Shown here one piece after another: positions 43,690-55,025 of a stretch of DNA of 64,000 nt. How positions within the stretch are numbered: the first letter of the stretch is position 1; each line of letters opens with the position of its first letter. Origin of the DNA: Microglena sp. YARC (lineage: Eukaryota > Chlorophyta > Chlorophyceae > Chlamydomonadales > Chlamydomonadaceae); NCBI GenBank assembly GCA_022414725.1, contig CM039463.1, positions 52,112,277-52,176,276 on the forward strand, read 5' to 3'. The notes beneath the pieces were generated by a model. The model saw only the letters and a list, made by a program, of their open reading frames with translations. It was not told the origin of the DNA and did not search any database. The position numbers and the translations under genes are program-made.

Positions 43690-44078
43690 TATATGATACC
43701 CCCATGTTGGGTCGAGGATATTATTTCTACGGACAATATAGTTCAGCAAGATTACAAAAATCAAGACATCAGAGAAGATGATACGGGAAAGTGTTAAGGG
43801 AAGGTAGGCCAGGTTGGGCCGTGTTGGTTATGCTGAAGGTCTGCGCTCAAGGCTTGTCAAGGTTGAATGGGCAGGATGTGTTTGCAGCATGGGGTTTTCG
43901 AAGTCCTTCTCTCTGGAGCTTCCTCGGCCATTGGCCTGCCCTCCATTCTGGCTTGTATGTGTTGTGGGCCCCAGGTCCTGACCTGGCTGCTGGGGGCCAT
44001 AAGTCCACGGGTGGGGAGAGGGAAAGGAGGGGGGGGTAAGGTGTCATAAGCGAAGGTGAGGTTCTTTGCAACTAGCCA
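43690..44078. other. No gene seen
   Basis: This is the 5' flank of the LINE. Overlapping open frames on both strands at 43790-44070 reflect high GC and carry no recognisable domain. Confidence 0.4.
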
Positions 44079-44079
44079 G

Positions 44080-44404
44080 AGGGATGTTTGCAACTAGGGC
44101 AGAATGGGCCACAGGGGGTTGTTTGCGGGTGAGTAGAGCTGTGTTTGCAATTGGCAGGGTGCTTGCTAGGTGGGCAGAGGATGCTTGCAGCTAGGCGCAG
44201 ATGGGCAAGAGGTGGTTTGCGGATGAGTAGAGCGGTGTTTTGGCAATTGGGAAGGGGAATGTTTGCAGGTTGGGCAGGGGGATACTGGCAGCTAGGCAGA
44301 TGGGGCACATGGGGTGTTGGCAGGATGAGCATAAGCTGTGTACGCAAGAGGAGAGGGGGGTGTTTTGCAGTAGGCAGAGGGTGTTTTTGCAGATGGTGTG
44401 TATC
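44080..44404. repeat. Degenerate ~120-bp tandem repeat (TTTGCAACTAGGCAG)
   Basis: TTTGC(A/G)(A/G)(C/T)TAGG.CAGA..GGGC, followed by GGTTGTTTGCGG(G/A)TGAGTAGAGC, recurs two to three times. Indels are frequent. Open frames are incidental. Confidence 0.6.
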
Positions 44405-45345
44405 CCTCAAAGGGCTCTTAGAATCAGTGTGGGTGGATTTTGCTGCTAAGAGAGATGTATGCCTCAAAGAGGCTTCTTAGAATCCAGGCATGGGTGGGTT
44501 TGCTGGCTAAGAAGAGATGTATCCTCAAGAGGGCTCTTAGAAAATCCAGTGTGGGTGTTTTTGCTGGCTAAAGAGATGTTCCTTCAAAGAGGGCTCTAGA
44601 ATGCCAGTGTGGGGTGGTTTGGCTGGCTAAAGAGATGTATCCTCAAAGAGGCCTCTTTAGAATGCGCATGGGTGTTTTTTTGCTGGTAAGAGATGTATCC
44701 TTAATAGAGCTCTTGAATCCAGTGTGGGTGGTTAGCTGGCTTAAAGAGATCGTATTCGAAAGAGGCTCTTCAGAATCCAGCATGGGTGGGTTTTGCTGCT
44801 AAAGAGATGTATCCTCAAAGAGGCCTCTAGAATGCCAGCATGGGTTGGTTTTGGCTGGGGCTAAAGAGGATGTATCCTCAAAGAGGCTCTTTAGAATCCA
44901 GCCATGGGTGGTTTTGCTGGCTAAAAGGAGATGTATCCTCAAAGAGGGCTCTTAGAATCCAGTGGTGGGTGGATTTGCTGCTAAAAGAGATGTATCCTCA
45001 AAGAGGCTGCTTAAGAATCCCAGCATGGGTGGTTTTGCTGGCTAAAGAGATTTCCTCAAGAGGCTCGTAGAATCCCAGTGGGTGGGTGGTTTTGTGGCTA
45101 AAGAGATGTATCCTCAAGAGGTTTAAGAATCCAGCATGGGTGGGTTAGCGCCCTTGGCTAAAAGAGAGTGTATCCCGTCAAAGAGGCTCTTTAGAATCCA
45201 GGCATTGGGATGGTTTGCCTGCGTAAAGAGATGTATCCCTCAAAGAGGCTCTTAGAATCCAGCATGGGTGGTTTTGCTGGCTAAGAGATGTAAGTCTCTA
45301 AAGAGGCTGCTAGAATCCAGTGGGGTGGTTTTTGGCTGCTAAAGG
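44405..45345. repeat. ~57-bp tandem array, ~16 copies, indel-rich
   Basis: The unit carries GGCTAAAGAGATGTATCCTC, AAAGAGGCTCTTAGAATCCA and GCATGGGTGGTTTTGCT. Almost every copy differs by one-base gains or losses inside short homopolymers, more than by substitutions. This suggests read-consensus error laid over a fairly homogeneous array. Confidence 0.85.
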
Positions 45346-47030
45346 GATGGAATGGTGGTTGGCAATGGGGGGAACTTTGCAGAGTCGTCAATGGGGCCTA
45401 GATCGGTAATGATCGGTTGCGTTGTGGGTGTGCAGGGGGCAGCGAGTGGGTGAGGGAGCCGAGAAGCTGATTGACCATGGAGAAAGATTCGGGTGTGGGA
45501 GAAAAGCGGGGTGAAGTTCGATTTCTGAAAAGAGGAGCGGGAAGGTAATTCCTGTTGGTTGGTCGCCCCAAGACGTGGATGGCATGCTAAAGCCGATCCG
45601 TAGTTTTTTCATGGCGGGAGAGGTTCGGGTCTTGAGGATAGGTTGAGAAACCTGAAAAGAGAGGTAGAAGGGCTGTGTTTAAGGTTGGTGCCAGCGAAGA
45701 GAGAAAAGGCAACGCAGTAAAAGTAGGGCGGGAAAATGTGTAGCTCTACAGGGGTCTGATCATATGCGAGCATCTCGCGAAGACAGCGTTTTTTTCAAAC
45801 TGGGCCGTACGGTCGAAGGGCAACCGCGCGTTCCAAGACTTGGCGGGTTCTGCGGCAGGGTGTGGGACAGGTCCCGATACGAAAGAGCAGGTAGCTGTCC
45901 TGAGTCGCCTGCATGGGGGGGAAAAGGGTTTCGTTAGTAAGTTTCTCGAATTGCATGGAGGCTTCTTCGGCTCCTGGGCAGCGAACCATCAGAATTCGCC
46001 AGAGATGTGCGCTTCGCATCCCCCCCTGTTTTGAGAAGTCCTGGGAGAGGCGATTCTGTCCGGAAGATGTACAATGTCTTTAGCGACTGCCCAGAGGTGG
46101 CAGCTTGCTAGCAAAAGTAACCGTCTACCACCTACGACGCACAGAAGTTGCTGCGAGTCGCGTCAGATTGTTGTAGAACGGCGACTTTAGATAGCAGGCA
46201 TTGCCTCTGCGAAAGCCATGAGCCTTCCTTGGTTGCAGGTTCGGGGGGATTGACCGAAACTGTAATGGAACAGAGAGCAGGTGGTATCATTTCGATAGCC
46301 CAGACGCATGGAGATGCGAATCATGCACGCGAATGCTAAGAAGGAAAATGAAGCAGCGAGAAAGTTGAACATCAGAAGTTCGAATGTCTGAACTGAAGTA
46401 AGTAAGTAAAAGAAATCGGGATCGCTCAAACGTCTTCTAATGCCAAGTGCCATGTGCGCTCCATGAGTGGAGGTCACGTGCAACGGACCAAAGCAAGCAA
46501 GCAAGCCAACAAGCAAGGGAACGCTGATCTTAAGCGACCAAGAAGGGGGGTCTCACATATATCGTGTTTATGTGGTGTGGGGTGTGGGTGAGGTAAAGAG
46601 CAACATGGAATGTGTGGGGGGATTTTTTAGGGGAAGGGTGGGGGAGGGGTGGGGGCAGTAGAGATGCAGGTCATGGCAAGATATCTGCGGTGTGCGTGTA
46701 GCTGAAGGAGTGCATGGTAGTGTGCGTATGTATGTGAGATGGTAGTGGTGTTTTGTGGGTGGGGAGGGAAATGCATAATGCCAAAGAGTAAGGCGACCAA
46801 AGCTGCTGTAATGTGTGGGGGATGCAAGAATGTGATTTTTGTGTGTGCGTGCTCGTGTGGTGTGCAGCATGATAGGTGTGTCGGGTGGATATAATTGTCA
46901 GTGGAGAGGGCAGGCCAGCAACATTGTCTTCTTATGTGCGGAGCGAGTTGGCTTTGTAATTTGCGCCAGGGGCTGTGAAATCGGAGGTCGGTGGAGTTTT
47001 AAACTGGGTCTGCAGTTTGCCACCCAGATC
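45346..47030. other. No gene supported
   Basis: Short frames on both strands (e.g. minus 45795-46019 and 46187-46516) have plausible composition but no domain and no convincing splice sites. (AAGC)n-like repeats lie at 46490-46515, and a GT/GGGT-rich tract runs from 46560 to 46760. Confidence 0.4.
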
Positions 47031-47035
47031 TCTAG

Positions 47036-47038
47036 AGC

Positions 47039-47068
<30 letters not shown>
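47036..47068. repeat. Poly-C tract
   Basis: A run of about 28 C bases, the complement of the poly-G runs elsewhere in the window. It is followed by a Pro/Ser-coding C-rich tract to 47390 that has no firm gene call. Confidence 0.9.
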
Positions 47069-47070
<2 letters not shown>

Positions 47071-47384
47071 CTCCTTTCCCCCTGCAGTTGGATATCGAAA
47101 GTGCCTTCCAGGCAAGCAAATGTGTCCACCCTTCTGCCGCCTGCACACCCCCGGGAACTCAGCATCCACCATGCTGCTCCCAGCAACACCTCAGCCTCCA
47201 CAAGGCTTGCCCTTTTCTGCCCCCACCCACCTCCACAGGATCATCTCCCCCAGCACCCCCAGCTCCCCCAACCACCCAGCTCCCCCTCCACCCACCACCT
47301 TCCCGTTCCCTTCGCCCCCTTCCCCAGTTCCCAAGCCCACCAGCACGGATCTTCACCTCCAGCACTAGTGCTCCTTCCAGTAGC

Positions 47385-47520
47385 GCTTGACGGGAGACCT
47401 GCGAATTGCAACCTTGGTTGTGCATGGTTGAGATGCACTCTTTCCCAAGGGAGGTTTTACAGTGCCTGCAGACGAATACAGTTTCGCCGTGTTGCTGCAA
47501 TGCAAACTCGTCGAAATATT
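47385..47520 (-). CDS. Possible zinc-finger exon (BED/C2HC-like)
   Basis: The minus strand reads DEFALQQHGETVFVCRHC, then KTSLGKECISTMHNQGC and SQVSRQALLEGALVLEV. The C-x2-C...H-x3-C arrangement after a hydrophobic VFVC start resembles N-terminal zinc fingers of hAT-type or CGGBP1-like transposon proteins. Beyond about 47385 the frame becomes Gly-rich translation of the C-rich tract and should not be trusted. No transposase core is seen nearby. Confidence 0.3.
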
Positions 47521-47921
47521 GTAAACGTTCAAGTTGCGACGCTGGCTACGCTAATTGTACCTACACGGATCCAGGCATCATGGGACATGATGACGTCGCC
47601 TATCATCATTCGCCAGGCGTCTAGAGAATTCAGCCGAAACTGCTTGTTGGCTATGCTTCGATTAAATAATTGCTATTGGCTGTGCGAATTGGGTATTACC
47701 GTTGGCCTTAAGCCTAGCTTGCCAGTTGCCGCCATCGAAGTAAAAAAGTGAGTTTCGAAGGTGCGCCTGGCTCCCTGGAGCTCCGCCGAGATTGTTGAAG
47801 TGCCAAGGCCCAATTTTCAGTAGTTTGGTTGGCGATGCCGCGTTAAAAATGAAAACGCGACAAATGCCTCCGGCGCGTCGAGGCTTCGCGCGAGTGCTTG
47901 CTCAGGACTTCTGTTTAAAAA

Positions 47922-48164
47922 GTGCTGAAGCTGATCTCCGTGCCGGAAAAGAGATATCTGAAAAACCAGATATCCGAAGATAGCAGCGCACGCGTCAACA
48001 CTCGAGATTACGGTACAGTTACTCAGAGACTGTACAGAGATTGCCGACGGTTCCCTGAGGAATACCTAAATGCTACGCCGTTTGAAAAGCAACGATATCT
48101 ACGTCGGGGATTAATCCTCGTCTGTCGGCGGTATTGTCATCATAAGCATCATCATATAGACTAG
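47922..48164 (+). CDS. Hypothetical ORF
   Basis: An 80-codon frame starts MLKLISVPEKRYLKNQ and includes RLYRDCRRFPEEYLNATPFE and KQRYLRRGLILVCRRY. Basic and aromatic residues give it a protein-like look, but there is no known domain, and splice signals or a partner exon are not evident. A second frame at 48263-48511 (DPIIYSISKRQIGHLHWGGD) has a similar standing. Confidence 0.25.
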   Translation: MLKLISVPEKRYLKNQISEDSSARVNTRDYGTVTQRLYRDCRRFPEEYLNATPFEKQRYLRRGLILVCRRYCHHKHHHID

Positions 48165-48487
48165 ATATGCAGTAATCACCGACAGGTGAAAATGGCTCAA
48201 TGGATCAAGCTGGTAATCCAGCATAGCATCTGCCTTGCAATGAACTTGCTATAAAGGGGCATTTGATATCATGGCAGATAGCAGAGAGTGCCACTCACCA
48301 AAATTCCTTATGTTTCTGGTTTCATAGAACGTTGAAAATGGGAGCAGACCCAATCATCTACTCAATCTCAAAACGTCAGATAGGGCATCTCCATTGGGGA
48401 GGTGATGAACTGGAGTTCCATTCTCTCAAGGATCGTGTGAAAGTGAGAGTCCCAGCCGAGATGGCAACCTTGGCGAATCAGGTATTG

Positions 48488-48865
48488 CCCCCCATCAGGC
48501 GATGCGGATAGGATTCCGTCAAGTGTGGCCACGGAGCAGAGTGGCGTCCGGGTCATGACAGAGAGTGGTATTTGAGCGGCGGAAGAAGGCGGTGCGGGCG
48601 GGGGGGGGGGGGGAGACGGACGTTGCGAGGCAACAGGGGATGAGGATTTGGGAGGGTTTGAAGCGAAGGGAGGGTAGGAGATTGGAAAGGTGGTGGAAAG
48701 TTGCGAAGCAACAGGGTTGGGGATAAAATGGAATTCTGGTGTGTGTGTGGTGGTGGGGGGGGGGGTGGGGGGGGGGCGAGTTGGAGGTGGGAGGCCCAAC
48801 AGGGGGAGGATCTGGAGGGTTGATAGGTCAAGAGGTGGTGGACTGAGGCGGCTGAGGTTGCTTAC
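48488..48865. repeat. Dispersed repeat A, copy 2
   Basis: This is the counterpart of 143-390 in the same orientation, sharing CCCCCCATCAGGCGATGCGG, GTGGCCACGGAGCAG and GAGAGTGGTATTTGAGCGG. It is longer through an extra GGAGG-rich segment and a GGGGTGGGGGGGG run near 48755. An LTR-like B copy follows 300 bp later (49164), whereas at the left end of the window A and B are 5.5 kb apart. Confidence 0.7.
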
Positions 48866-49163
48866 CGCAACGGAAAGTGAGAGAGTGGGAAGGGGTGGTG
48901 GGGCCGCAGTGGTCTTGGAGATGTGTTTGTCAGTGGGGTTTGCTGGAAGACGGCTTGAGGCTCGATGGAGTGTAATCAATCCGAACGCGGATGATGGTTT
49001 GCGCACAAGAAAAGGGTATCCCAACGGGAGAGGTTCTTGTCGCAGGTTGGAGAGCCTTACTCGATCCTTTCAAATGTAGCGTTCCGCACGACAACAATCA
49101 AAATGTCCTTGCTCGGGATACCGTTAAAGCAAGGCCAATCTAAAGCGAATGGGACCGCTAACC

Positions 49164-49426
49164 TGTGAATTTCGAAGTTATGTGCAAGGCACAGAGACGA
49201 GGGAAGTCAGTAAGGATAAGATCTTTCCAGTTAGATAAAGCATTCGATTCAAATGCGCCCTAGGAGGAATAGTACTGAAGAATGGCGCCCGGCGGCACCT
49301 CAGGTACCGGCATCAGAGTCCGTCCATAGCTGGCAGCGGCATCGCAGTACAGTGCTACAGGGCAAGAGACCTTGTTGCACTCTAAGTCACTCTAGGTGAA
49401 CCGGGAAACCCCCGGTGAATAATACA
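49164..49426. mobile_element. LTR-like dispersed repeat B, copy 2
   Basis: This is the counterpart of 5864-6112 in the same orientation, from TGTGAATTTCGAAGTTATG to GGTGAATAATACA. It keeps the hairpin ACCGGG/CCCGGT near the end. Most differences are single-base indels. Confidence 0.5.
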
Positions 49427-49439
49427 AGTTGATCGTCTG

Positions 49440-51125
49440 TGATCAATACAGCGCTGTGTGGGGTCTCCAGGTGAGGGCGTCGTCCTTATACTCACTTCAA
49501 TAGATTCGGTGACTAGTGGTCGCTCTTGCTTGCTCCAGTCGTAGGACGCAGTGGCAGATCCAACGTTCTTTGGTAGGAAGCGGCATGGCGGAGCAGCGGA
49601 AGTTAGATCCGCACAGGGAGTCCAGGTGCTTAGTTAAAACTCGGGCCTTCGACTAGTCAGAGGGGAACTGATTCCGAATGCGGAAATCAGCGGCTGTTCT
49701 TCGTTAGCGTCTAAAGATGGCGCACATAACCTGTTAATGTAAGATTGTAACAACGGCATAGGCTTGATAAGGAGAAATGCATTAAGGCGCAACAGGCGCA
49801 ATCATATAGAATAGGGATGTGTACTGCAAGGTACTGCAGTCACGTGCAGGCCACAGCTAGCCTGTGGCCTGGCGGCAGGCAACACGGGTCCCTGAGGAAG
49901 TAGGTACCGGTGTGCATTATGCCAACTCAGAGACTGATATATAAATCAGTAAATAACAGGTGTTGTGCTTGGATTTGTGAATGCAATTCAGAGATGATGG
50001 GGTCTGGAGCAGGGTCTACTTGCCGGGTCCTAGTCCTAGAGGCAGGGACAGTCCTAGAGGCAGGGGCAGTCCTAGACGTGGCACATATGCTGGCAGGCTA
50101 GGGTGTAGGGGCTGTAGCATCACTATCATCATGGCTATTTGAAACACAATCTGTGGCTGGGGACTTAGTGCCATACTGCCATAAAAGAGTTTCAGGTACA
50201 TCATAGTGCAGTTGGGACCAGAGATATTCTTGCTTTTCAGCTCATGTCTAATGCCAGGGGACAGATACCCATTAATGATTTTCATGAAGCTGGCGATCTC
50301 ATGATGCTGGAGATGGAGCAGAGGGAGGGGGGGGGGAGGGTGGGGGAGGGGGAGAGGAGGGAGTTTGGAGGTGGATGAGAGGAAGGAGGAAGGTGGGAGG
50401 AGGGAGGAGGGAGGAGGGAGCTTGTGAAAGCTTGTCAGTTCTTCAGTCTTGGTCGTGTGTTCGGAGTCAAGGGAGGTGGTGTTGACAGCGAAGGGGGATC
50501 CGAATGGGTATCCGATTTGTGAAATGGCGTTGTAGTAGCAGGGCGGGGGGGAGGGGGGAGGGGGAAGGGTGCCGTGCAGAGCTGAATATCTGTGCACCAA
50601 CAATCTCGGAGGATTGGTAACGCTGTGTATGATCTAGTGAGTTAGCAACTCACGTCAAAGATCTACGGAGACTCCTGGACTGCGTCTACTTGGACGGATT
50701 GTAGAGACAACGGGCGAGTTGTGTGGGCAGTAGGCGAGGCAGCGCAGGCAGTAGATTCCTCACGACGAAGCGTAGGCAATCCAGGGCCAAAAGCAGTACT
50801 CAAGCCGTCGAGCTAGTCTGAGGGAAAACTATCACCTTGTGCAGGGCAAAAGATCGTCCTTGGCACAGGCGCAGTGGCGTTGCTTCGGTTAGCGGTCAGG
50901 GGCCTTTCAATGTTAGAGTTGTTACACAGTGAAGACTGAAGTAGAAGAAGGAGGCACACGACGAGTGCGCTTATATCGAAGACGGGAGTCTGCAGGAAGA
51001 TCCTGCAGACCCGTGTAGGCCACAGCTAGCCTGTGGCCTAGTGGCAGGCAACTCGGGACCTGAAGGGACCAGGTACCGGTATGCATTATGCCGACTCAGT
51101 GTCCGACGTATATCGGACAATAACA
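49440..51125. mobile_element. Possible small LTR element: two diverged ~0.5-kb direct repeats
   Basis: Segments at about 49440-49958 and 50620-51125 align in order: CGCTGTGT, CTTCG.TTAGCG, TGTTA (49732 and 50911), TGCAG..CGTG.AGGCCACAG, CTAGCCTGTGGCCT, GGCAGGCAAC.CGGG, GGTACCGGT.TGCATTATGCC and a terminal hairpin before AATAACA. If these are LTRs, the internal part is only ~660 bp, as in TRIM elements, with a polypurine tract at 50540-50569. There is no tRNA-primer site or target duplication that I can see. A minus-strand Pro/Leu-rich frame (50016-50603) fills the interior and has no known domain. Confidence 0.4.
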
Positions 51126-51289
51126 AAAACTGAGAGGGCTGAGGTCACGCTGAGCCAGTGAGCCTGTGACGTGCAGCAATGGTGCGGTATGGAAGATGAT
51201 ATTCGCCAGAAACGTCGATATGTATGGTTACAACTTACAAGCGTAATAACCATTCGGGTAATCCTGGTACGCCCTACCCTAATGTACCG

Positions 51290-51455
51290 TTTCACGAGTG
51301 AGTCTGTCCCCTTACTCGACCGCTCATTGGCCTGGGAACGATCGTGTACGAGTGGATAATGTACCTGATAAACGCAAAACACATAGCCCCTCATAAATTT
51401 CTCCTTGCTTCATCAGTTCATCATTCGCCTTCTCATTAACAGCCCTCGATAGATA
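51290..51455. repeat. Dispersed repeat D, copy 1 (inverted partner at 57440-57605)
   Basis: CACGAGTGAGTCTG, TACTCGACCGCT, TTGGCCTGGGAACG.TCGTG, TACGAGTGG, GCCCCTCATAA and TTCTCATTAACA occur here on the + strand and at 57440-57605 on the minus strand. The two copies are about 6.1 kb apart and flank the second LINE and the CCATGG satellite. Confidence 0.65.
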
Positions 51456-51487
51456 GAGCTCGAATTTAAGTACATGAGTGCACACGT

Positions 51488-51793
51488 TTAGGGGGTGCAT
51501 GATAGATGAGTGACAGGAGTTGGGTCAACGACAGGGGTGATCAGACAGCTGATTCGGCCATCGTCACCGGTTTGGTCGCGTCCACTGTGGACTCGCTTGG
51601 CGCCACCGACCACACAGAACTTGCTCTTGGATGCACCTCTCTGTTTCACAGTTCTATAGCGCTCCAGTGTTAGTTTAGTAGCCCGATCGCAGAACTGTTG
51701 GATTAATAGCCAATAGTCGCCTCCGCCAGATTTATATATATCTGATGTATATATCCCGGGATGAGGATTGAAGAGATATCTAACTCTGTGCAC
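51488..51793 (-). CDS. Hypothetical ORF
   Basis: A 101-codon minus-strand frame (MHRVRYLFNPHPGIYTSDIY, then GGGDYWLLIQQFCDRATKLT) has ordinary composition and no repeats. No family is recognised, no neighbour suggests a function, and it may be chance or an element fragment. Confidence 0.25.
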   Translation of the reverse strand: MHRVRYLFNPHPGIYTSDIYKSGGGDYWLLIQQFCDRATKLTLERYRTVKQRGASKSKFCVVGGAKRVHSGRDQTGDDGRISCLITPVVDPTPVTHLSCTP

Positions 51794-51829
51794 CTTTTCC
51801 TAATCATGCTGAATTTTCTAGCGGCCTCT

Positions 51830-52075
51830 TAAAGTTAGCTATGAATTATATTATAAATAATGAATATTGTAAATAATAAATATAGTAAATAATTATATAT
51901 AGTAAATAATAAATATAGTTCTAGCGGCCTCTTAACAGTTAGCTATGAATTATATTCTAAATAATGAATATAGTAAATAATAAATATAGTAAATAATTAT
52001 ATATAGCAAATAATAAATATAGTTCTAGCGGCCTCTTACAGTTAGCTATGAATTATATTCTAAATAATGAATTAC
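51830..52075. repeat. AT-rich ~105-bp satellite, left part
   Basis: TAGCGGCCTCTTA(A)CAGTTAGC followed by TATGAATTATATTCTAAATA and ATAGTAAATAATAAATATAG repeats about every 105-110 bp. The array continues at 54318-54458 on the far side of the LINE, so the LINE has been inserted into it. Confidence 0.8.
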
Positions 52076-54317
52076 ATTACATGTTAAAGTCTACTTGACA
52101 CCGCGAGGGTGTATGAGACTCTGTGCTTTAAACAAAAAGAAAAAGCACCCACAAAGCAAAAAACCCCATTACATCAGGGGTGTGTCGAGGACAAACAAAC
52201 CAAACTCCCAACCACCGTTTTGGTGGCGTAGGTATTAAACCCCTTAGAGCAGGACCCAGATCTCAACCACTTACAGTGGCGGAGGTAAAGAAGCTAACAA
52301 ATGAGAAGTCTCAAGAACAAAAAAAAAGGGATAATAAATTACGGTGCCACTAAGCAGTCCAGGGCTTCCTGTCTTGCTTCTTCTACAAGTAGAAAGATAG
52401 TCGGCTAGGTTGCCTCCAAAAAGACTTAGTGCCATTTCCATTCATAAAGGTTCTGAATTGGAATCGCAGAATTCCACATTCCATTACGGTTAAGTCGTAT
52501 CCTCATGGACATGCCTATAAATATCTGTAAACAGATTTCTGGTAGCGGAGGCGAATATCATTATAAAAAGGGCACTCAAACATATGCATTTCATCCTCAG
52601 TTTTTTGGAACCCACACATTTGACAGTGTCTCATTGAGCGAGGGATGTGTGCTCTATCCACCACCCTCATTCTTTCTGTGTTCAGCCAATGGGAACCCAT
52701 TCTAAAACTGTGCTATAGAACGAATCTGATCCTGCTTATGTAAGGCGGATGTAAAGGGAATCAAGCCATTCTCATCATTGCTGTTGGCTGCGAACCATTT
52801 TGGTTATCGGAGGCGTTTAAAGCCAACCCTTCTCTCATCTAGGGATGTCTCTAACTGCATTGGTTGTCACTTGGGTACTTAAACCTCCAATGACTCAAAA
52901 AAACTTCAGACATAATACCTTCGAACATCGACAGCCTCCAAAATGTTGATGTTTTTACTGGATCCTAGCTTGTGGAGAGCACAACGCAAGTCATGAACCC
53001 AGCCAGTGTTGGAGTCAAAAGATTCCTCAAGAGCCATTCTAATGAGATCCTCAGGTTCTTTTATGTATGGTCTTGTTCCAGAAGCGCAAAGCTTGTTTAA
53101 GCCAAGCAAACACAACGGGGTTCTACCCAGCTCTTCCATGATAATATTAGATGTAGTAGATTGGCAAACACCCAACATTTTGTTTAAGTATACCTCTATG
53201 CCATTTCTCACAAGCATGGTCATTTGAGATAAGTGTGTTGTTCAGAATAGAAGGAGCCCACACCTCACAGCCAAAATTCAGGATAGGTTGTTACAGAGAA
53301 TCAAACAGGTGGGTGAGAATATCAATATTGTATATCTCCATAGTATGGCATCGCCCTACGAAGCATGTGGTGTGCCTTTTGGGCCTTAGTGAGCATCCTA
53401 GAAAAAAGCAGCTTTTGCACGATTGCTTGAGTCACCATCCACAAAGAGGGATCCCAAGTAGATAAAAGATAACTTTGTAGAAAGTTGTGCTCCATCATAG
53501 ACAAATTTGTAATCAGGATCCATGCGGGCCTCATCACAGAATTGTTTGTTTGAAAACGACAATCTCAGTTTTCTTTATATTCACAGCCATCTTAGTAGCC
53601 TCGCAGAAATCTCTCAGGCAGTCAAGCATCGCTTGCATATCTGCCGGGGATTCTGCCATTATAGCTAGGTCATCAGCATAAAGTAACAGTTGCAGAATCT
53701 TTCCCCTAAGCTCAGCCCTACATTTGGGAGCTTGGATTGGAGGAACGATTCAATTCTATCAATGAACCAGACCCGAATAGGAGTGGGGATAGGGGTCTCC
53801 TTGTTTAACTCCTACAAGGGATGGAAAGGAGGATCCAATGTCCCCATGTAGGCGAACTTGGAAAACAACATGATTATACATGGACTTCAGAATACTGAGA
53901 TAGGGGTCCTTGACTCCTAGCCTTGCTAAGCAATCCCATAGCAAGTCTCTGTTGACCCAATCATAAGCCTTCTTGAAATCAACAAAAGCCACAAAGAGTG
54001 GTTTTTTCTTTTCTCTATATTTATCTACAATATGGTTAAGAATGAATGATGCATCTGCAGTACCCCTACCACTTCTAAATCCATATTGGCCAGCGTCTCT
54101 GAGGTTGAATTCTTCTGACCAATCATCTAGTCTACGTAGCATGCAAAGGGAGAAGATCTTTCCTATGGAGTTGCTCACCGCAAGACCTCGATAGTTGTCC
54201 TTGTCATACACACTGCCTTTGGATTGGGTACGGGGTACCAAGGCAGCTGCAGCCCATTGGCTAGGGTAAGAAGTCTTCCAGATGAGATTAAACAGGTTAG
54301 TCATAGCTTGTACAAAT
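52070..54317 (-). mobile_element. 5'-truncated LINE, copy 2 (same family as 28.5 kb)
   Basis: This 2.25-kb copy is nearly identical to 28495-30738 of copy 1 and ends abruptly inside the RT at the sequence equivalent to 30738. It retains the RT motifs (FVAFVDFKKAYDWV, the QGDP region, the YADD region near 53660-53685) and the CCHC knuckle near 52590-52640. Its 3' end has two ATTAC units. AATTAC occurs at both junctions and may be the target duplication. Differences from copy 1 are mostly one-base indels in homopolymers, often breaking the frame in one copy where the other is open. Confidence 0.9.
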
Positions 54318-54458
54318 TACGAATATAGTAAATAACGAATAGTAAAGTACGAATAGTAAATTACGAATATAGTAAATAATAAATATAGTAAATAATTATA
54401 TATAGCAAATAATAAATATAGTTCTAGCGGCCTCTTACAGTTAGCTATGAATTATACC
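54318..54458. repeat. AT-rich ~105-bp satellite, right part
   Basis: This is the continuation of the satellite at 51830-52075, with extra ACGAATAGTAAA(T/G)T short repeats next to the LINE junction. Confidence 0.8.
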
Positions 54459-54459
54459 T

Positions 54460-55025
54460 ACTTTTACCCTCGCGTCAGCCCTATCCATGGCTCTATTGTG
54501 ATTTGAAAGTATCAGCTTGGATAACACTCCGGAGAGTGGACAAAGTGTGTGCAGAACGCCAATCTATAAATGCGGAGACGAGAGTAACGTTACAAGGACA
54601 GGTGGACGCCAAAGAGCACCATCGGTGGAAGAGGCGGTAGCCAGACCCTGAGTCTAAAACCTAAGCCAGGAATCTTAAGCCAGGCGCAGGCAGTAAAGTG
54701 CGTGTCAGGGGAACCGGTGACGCAGCCAACAGGAAGCTGTCACCGTGTCATGAAGGATGACACAGTCTACGGGAAGCTGACACAGTACAGACAGAAACAC
54801 CGTCTGGACCGATAGTTCTAAGGAAGTACATAAGTAGTCACCAAGTCATAAAACGCGTGAGAGCACCGCAATTCATGCTAACAGAAAGAACTTGCTCTTC
54901 GCTTCACCATTCCATCTCTCTTTTATACCGTTCTGAATATGACTCCGTTCCTCAGATGCACACTTCCCGATGCCGGACAGCTCGGTCATCGTGGGCCGTG
55001 GTCAGACATGACTCAGCAAGGGACT
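54460..55025. other. No gene seen; small hairpins
   Basis: Duplicated TAAGCCAGG (54661-54685) and several small inverted repeats such as GTGAC..GTCAC near 54716-54745 occur. No coding sequence is supported. Confidence 0.4.

Noticed and set aside
46975..47751. 258-codon + strand frame (Pro/Ser-rich)
   Set aside because: Most of it follows a 28-base poly-C run and C-rich DNA; the antisense zinc-finger-like frame at 47385-47520 has better protein character.
49732..51125. A complete copia-type retrotransposon with TGTTA...TAACA LTRs
   Set aside because: The repeats are diverged, the internal region lacks gag/pol, and no primer-binding site or target duplication is visible, so only a tentative small LTR-like element is reported.
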